DNA of 64,000 nt from Candidatus Gastranaerophilales bacterium (GTDB lineage: Bacteria; Cyanobacteriota; Vampirovibrionia; Gastranaerophilales; Gastranaerophilaceae): positions 186,001-250,000 of the forward strand of contig CALUTI010000001.1 in the NCBI GenBank assembly GCA_944323695.1, written 5' to 3'. Each line of letters starts with the position of its first letter. Positions within the stretch are counted from its first letter, which is position 1. The translations under genes were made by a program, and so were the position numbers. The notes under the pieces are model-generated. The model ran no database searches. It was not told the origin of the DNA and was given only the letters and a program-made list of their open reading frames with translations. Below, piece by piece: positions 60,922 through 64,000 of the stretch.

Positions 60922-63129
60922 ATGTCCGACATAGAACTTTTTCAAGAAATCAAACAAAAACTTATTGAACAAAACAGAAGCGACGAAGAAATTGCTCTTG
61001 TTGAAAAAGCTTACCATTATGCAAAAAAACTGCATGAAGGTCAATACAGAATTTCAGAAGAACCTTATATAATCCATCCGGTTGAAGTCGCCAAAATTCT
61101 GGTTGATTTAAAAGTTGATACACATACGCTGATTGCAGCATTCTTGCATGACATATTAGAAGATACCGAAACAAAACCGGAAGAAATTAAAAATCTTTTT
61201 GGTGATGATGTTTTAACACTTGTTCAAGGTGTTACAAAACTCAGCAAATTAAAATTCAAATCAAAAGAAGAACGTCAGGCTGAAAATTTCCGACGTCTTT
61301 TTATTGCGATGGCAAATGATATAAGAATAATTTTCCTGAAGCTTGCCGACAGACTCCATAATATGCGCACACTGAATTTTATGGCGGTCAATAAGCAAAA
61401 GAAAATAGCACAGGAAACACTTGATATTTTTGCCCCGCTTGCGAACCGATTAGGGATGGGGAAAATTAAGGCAGAACTTGAAGACTTATCTTTAAGATAC
61501 CTTGAACCTGATAAATATTTTGAAATTGCCCAGCTTGTTTCGCAAAAAAAAGCAGAAAGAGAGCAGACCGTTCAGCTTTTGATAGATAAGATTTCAAAAG
61601 ATGTAAAAGCCGCAGGAATTAATGCACAAATTACCGGCCGTGCAAAACACTATTACAGTATTTACTGCAAAATGAAACGTCAAAATATTGCGTTTCACGA
61701 CCTGTATGACATAACTGCAGTACGTGTAATTGTTGACACCGAAAAGGAATGTTATGAGGTATTGGGTCTGATTCACTCGCAATTTAAGCCGATTCCGGGG
61801 CGTTTTAAAGATTACATTGCAATGCCCAAAGGCAACTTATATCAGTCATTACACACCTCAGTTATTGGTCCTCGCTCAAAACCGCTTGAAGTTCAAATAA
61901 GAACATGGGAAATGCACGAAGTTGCCGAATATGGTGTTGCGGCACACTGGAGATATAAGGAAAAGGGTTCTGAAAAAGCAAACCACGCATCAGATTTGCA
62001 ATTTTCATGGATGAGAAAGCTTGTCGAATATGACAAGGAGACAAAAAATGCAAAGGATTATGTAAATTCTGTCAAGCTTGATTTATTTTCAGATCAGGTT
62101 TTTGCCTTCACACCCGGCGGAGATGTTTTGGATTTACCCAAAGATGCGACACCTGTTGACTTTGCCTACCGTATCCACAGTGACGTCGGACACCGCACAA
62201 TCGGTGCCAAAATTAACGGCAGAATAACACCGCTTGATACAAAAATAGTAAACGGCGATATTGTAGAAATTTTAACTTCAAAAACACCTGCACCACGCCT
62301 TGACTGGCTTAATTTTGTAGTAACAAAGCAGGCTTCCTCTAAAATCAAACAATGGTTCAAGAAAAATAATCGTGAAGAACATATTGAGCTTGGCAGATCA
62401 CATCTTGAACATGAACTTACAAAAGCAGTATTTGATGACTATCTGAAACAAGGGGAATTTGATAAAATAGCCCAGCAAATGAATTACCAATCTGCAGAAG
62501 ATTTGTTTGCCGCATTAGGTTATGGGGAAACGACCTTAAACAAAATAGTAAATAAACTGCAAAAACCCAAAGAAAAAAATATAGAGGATAAATTCCACAC
62601 ATCAACAAGAAAAAAATCCGAAAAAGATATTATCGGACTGGAAGGAATGATGTATTCATTTGCCCGCTGCTGTTCACCGATTCCAGGAGAACCGATAGTC
62701 GGCGTCGTAACCCGATCAAAAGGGGTTACAGTCCATAGAATTGACTGCAAAACTCTTGAATACATTGAACCCGAACGAATGATGGATATTCAATGGGCAG
62801 GAACCAATACAAACAAAACTTACACAACAACAATCCGTATTGAAACAGCAGACAAACTCGGAATGCTCAAAGATATTATCGCAGCAGTTTCCGATAACAA
62901 TACAAATATTATTACAGCAAACGTAAAATCCAGAAACAATATCGGTATAATTGAAATCGGGCTTGAACTTGATAATATTGAGACATTGAAAAAAGTAATC
63001 AATTGCTTGCAGGCGCTTCCGGATGTTTTCAGTGTAAAACGTATTCAAACATCCGCACAAACTGCTTCTCCCAAACGTCCAAATAACGGCAAACAGCGTC
63101 CGCCAAAGAAAAAACCTAAAAAAGGCTGA
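60922..63129 (+). CDS. Bifunctional (p)ppGpp synthetase/hydrolase (RelA/SpoT)
   Basis: 735 residues from ATG 60922 (a TTG 18 bases upstream overlaps the promoter). HD hydrolase (A-F-L-H-D-I-L-E-D-T, near 73-82), synthetase (G-R-A-K-H-Y-Y-S-I-Y and F-K-D-Y-I-A-M-P-K-G-N-L-Y-Q-S-L-H), TGS domain (about 395-455) and a C-terminal ACT domain (I-E-T-A-D-K-L-G-M-L-K-D-I). Both active centres look complete. It makes and breaks the stringent-response alarmone. A basic Pro/Lys-rich tail ends the protein. Confidence 0.95.
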   Translation: MSDIELFQEIKQKLIEQNRSDEEIALVEKAYHYAKKLHEGQYRISEEPYIIHPVEVAKILVDLKVDTHTLIAAFLHDILEDTETKPEEIKNLFGDDVLTLVQGVTKLSKLKFKSKEERQAENFRRLFIAMANDIRIIFLKLADRLHNMRTLNFMAVNKQKKIAQETLDIFAPLANRLGMGKIKAELEDLSLRYLEPDKYFEIAQLVSQKKAEREQTVQLLIDKISKDVKAAGINAQITGRAKHYYSIYCKMKRQNIAFHDLYDITAVRVIVDTEKECYEVLGLIHSQFKPIPGRFKDYIAMPKGNLYQSLHTSVIGPRSKPLEVQIRTWEMHEVAEYGVAAHWRYKEKGSEKANHASDLQFSWMRKLVEYDKETKNAKDYVNSVKLDLFSDQVFAFTPGGDVLDLPKDATPVDFAYRIHSDVGHRTIGAKINGRITPLDTKIVNGDIVEILTSKTPAPRLDWLNFVVTKQASSKIKQWFKKNNREEHIELGRSHLEHELTKAVFDDYLKQGEFDKIAQQMNYQSAEDLFAALGYGETTLNKIVNKLQKPKEKNIEDKFHTSTRKKSEKDIIGLEGMMYSFARCCSPIPGEPIVGVVTRSKGVTVHRIDCKTLEYIEPERMMDIQWAGTNTNKTYTTTIRIETADKLGMLKDIIAAVSDNNTNIITANVKSRNNIGIIEIGLELDNIETLKKVINCLQALPDVFSVKRIQTSAQTASPKRPNNGKQRPPKKKPKKG

Positions 63130-63171
63130 TGATTTTTAAGATTTAGATATGTTGTAACAAATTTAACTTAT

Positions 63172-63199
63172 TTGCAAAAAAGTAAAACCCTGATAACAT
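63172..63199 (+). promoter_or_regulatory. promoter of the terminal signalling gene, leaderless
   Basis: TTGCAA (63172-63177), 16 nt, TAACAT (63194-63199), seven bases before ATG 63207; no Shine-Dalgarno. Confidence 0.4.
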
Positions 63200-63206
63200 A
63201 ATAAGT

Positions 63207-64000
63207 ATGGGGAAAATTTTATTTATATCAAACAGATTGGAAAAAATTCAACAGTATTCGGAGATTTTCAATAAAAAGCCGTATGAATTTTTCACATCCT
63301 CAGATGAAAATGCCATTTTTGAAATTGTTGAGATAAATAATCCTGATATAATTATCTTTGACCATTCTTTCGACAATATTAAACAACTTATAAAAAAGCT
63401 TAAATCAGTTACAACATCAACTTCCTTCATTTTTTTAACACAAAACGGCAACATTGAAAATGACATTACAAAATACATTAATGCATTTTTAACTGAAGAA
63501 ATGTCGGATGAGCTTGTATTATCAACTGTAGCTGTAAATCTTAAGACAAAACATTCACTTGAGCAGCTTTCAGATACAAACAAAAACCTTGCTGACAGCC
63601 TTTACAGATTGAATGTACTATACAGCACGAGCTCGCAATTTGCAGGGTCTTTAGATAAGGAAAAACTTATAAATTACATGATAGAAGGGCTGGATAAGTC
63701 ATTGAGTTTTGATTTAACCTGTACACTATGCACCGAAGATGAACCTGTATTGCTGTTAAATTCGTTATATGAAATTTCGGATGAACTTTTGAGTGCATTA
63801 AAGCTGCGTACGGTATTGAATTACAAATCACTGTTTGAAGATAAAAAGCCCCCGTTTGAAATTGAAGCAGACACATTAAAAGTAGTTAAGACCGTAAAAT
63901 ACCCTGCAAACAGATTTACTTTCACACTTTTTCAATACGACAACATGTTTGCCCCCATAAGCCTTGGCGACAACTTCTTCGGCTGTATAGAAATCTTTAA
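63207..64000 (+). CDS. Partial: receiver-like plus GAF-like signalling protein, truncated by window end
   Basis: 264 full codons are visible, starting M-G-K-I-L-F-I-S-N-R. The first 120 residues look like a degenerate receiver domain (N-P-D-I-I-I-F-D-H-S near 46-55). A coiled linker (L-E-Q-L-S-D-T-N-K-N-L-A-D-S-L-Y-R-L-N-V) leads to a GAF-like domain. An output domain, perhaps GGDEF or PP2C, would lie past the end. Confidence 0.7.
   Translation, partial: MGKILFISNRLEKIQQYSEIFNKKPYEFFTSSDENAIFEIVEINNPDIIIFDHSFDNIKQLIKKLKSVTTSTSFIFLTQNGNIENDITKYINAFLTEEMSDELVLSTVAVNLKTKHSLEQLSDTNKNLADSLYRLNVLYSTSSQFAGSLDKEKLINYMIEGLDKSLSFDLTCTLCTEDEPVLLLNSLYEISDELLSALKLRTVLNYKSLFEDKKPPFEIEADTLKVVKTVKYPANRFTFTLFQYDNMFAPISLGDNFFGCIEIF

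Overview
The window is AT-rich and tightly packed, with short gaps and many overlapping stop/start pairs. It reads as a chromosome segment of a fermentative, uncultured-type bacterium. The best fit is the non-photosynthetic cyanobacterial relatives (Vampirovibrionia/Melainabacteria, Gastranaerophilales). The reasons are the many prepilin-like proteins sharing the FTLAEVLITLAIIG-type N-terminus, the HydE and EtfAB/NfnA-like redox genes, the absence of photosynthesis genes, and the many lineage-specific membrane proteins. This placement is inferred from gene content and was not tested by phylogeny. I found no tRNA, rRNA, CRISPR array, complete IS element or prophage.

Layout. 1-9 kb: a DUF1858 redox protein, membrane proteins, trmFO, an anti-sigma/ECF sigma/Spy-like envelope-stress operon, a HydE gene fused to a repeat-flanked DUF559 cassette, and cysK. 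9-17 kb: groES-groEL, a peptide ABC importer lacking its ATPases, mgtC, and a prepilin gene. 17-29 kb: yebC, a diguanylate cyclase, tsaE-tsaB, an HNH protein, an XRE regulator divergent from a prepilin gene, pnp, and a large orphan protein. 29-36 kb: a PfkB kinase, then two prepilin genes with lectin-like hypervariable C-termini on either side of an NfnA-like/EtfB/EtfA electron-transfer operon. 36-47 kb: purA, an M16 peptidase, gap, radA, secreted proteins with a BlaI-type regulator, and another prepilin gene. 47-54 kb: a B12-binding radical SAM protein with RNase E/G, a short prepilin and a PanE-like protein. 54-64 kb: an HD-GYP protein, an alanine symporter, a family-4 uracil-DNA glycosylase, two tandem tyrosine-phosphatase-like proteins, membrane proteins behind a structured leader, DUF167, the RelA/SpoT enzyme, and a truncated signalling protein.

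Three patterns stand out. (1) Ten otherwise unrelated proteins (M16 peptidase, two CX5R phosphatases, HNH, HD-GYP, membrane proteins) carry a short N-terminal signature, hydrophobic/Pro-x-Phe-x-(Ala/Gly/Ser)-polar, within the first 50 residues, usually after a Met-(Lys/Arg)-Ile start. It looks like an undescribed targeting or processing tag. (2) Four of the five large prepilin genes carry a run of 9 or 12 G/C just after a well-placed start codon. In all four the run leaves the start out of frame with the prepilin and one extra base would restore it, which is the layout of phase-variable pili. (3) Two of those four end in equal-length variable segments in which codon third positions are conserved while first and second positions differ, followed by a conserved AVCIGD end. 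This is the footprint expected of diversity-generating-retroelement targets, although no reverse transcriptase is in the window. Together they suggest surface pilins diversified both by on/off switching and by binding-site hypermutation.

Other themes are genes whose -10 box lies about 7 nt before the ATG with no Shine-Dalgarno (apparently leaderless mRNAs), and short palindromic repeats (CCCTCACCC/CCCTCTCCC families) that have entered coding ends and prepilin leaders.
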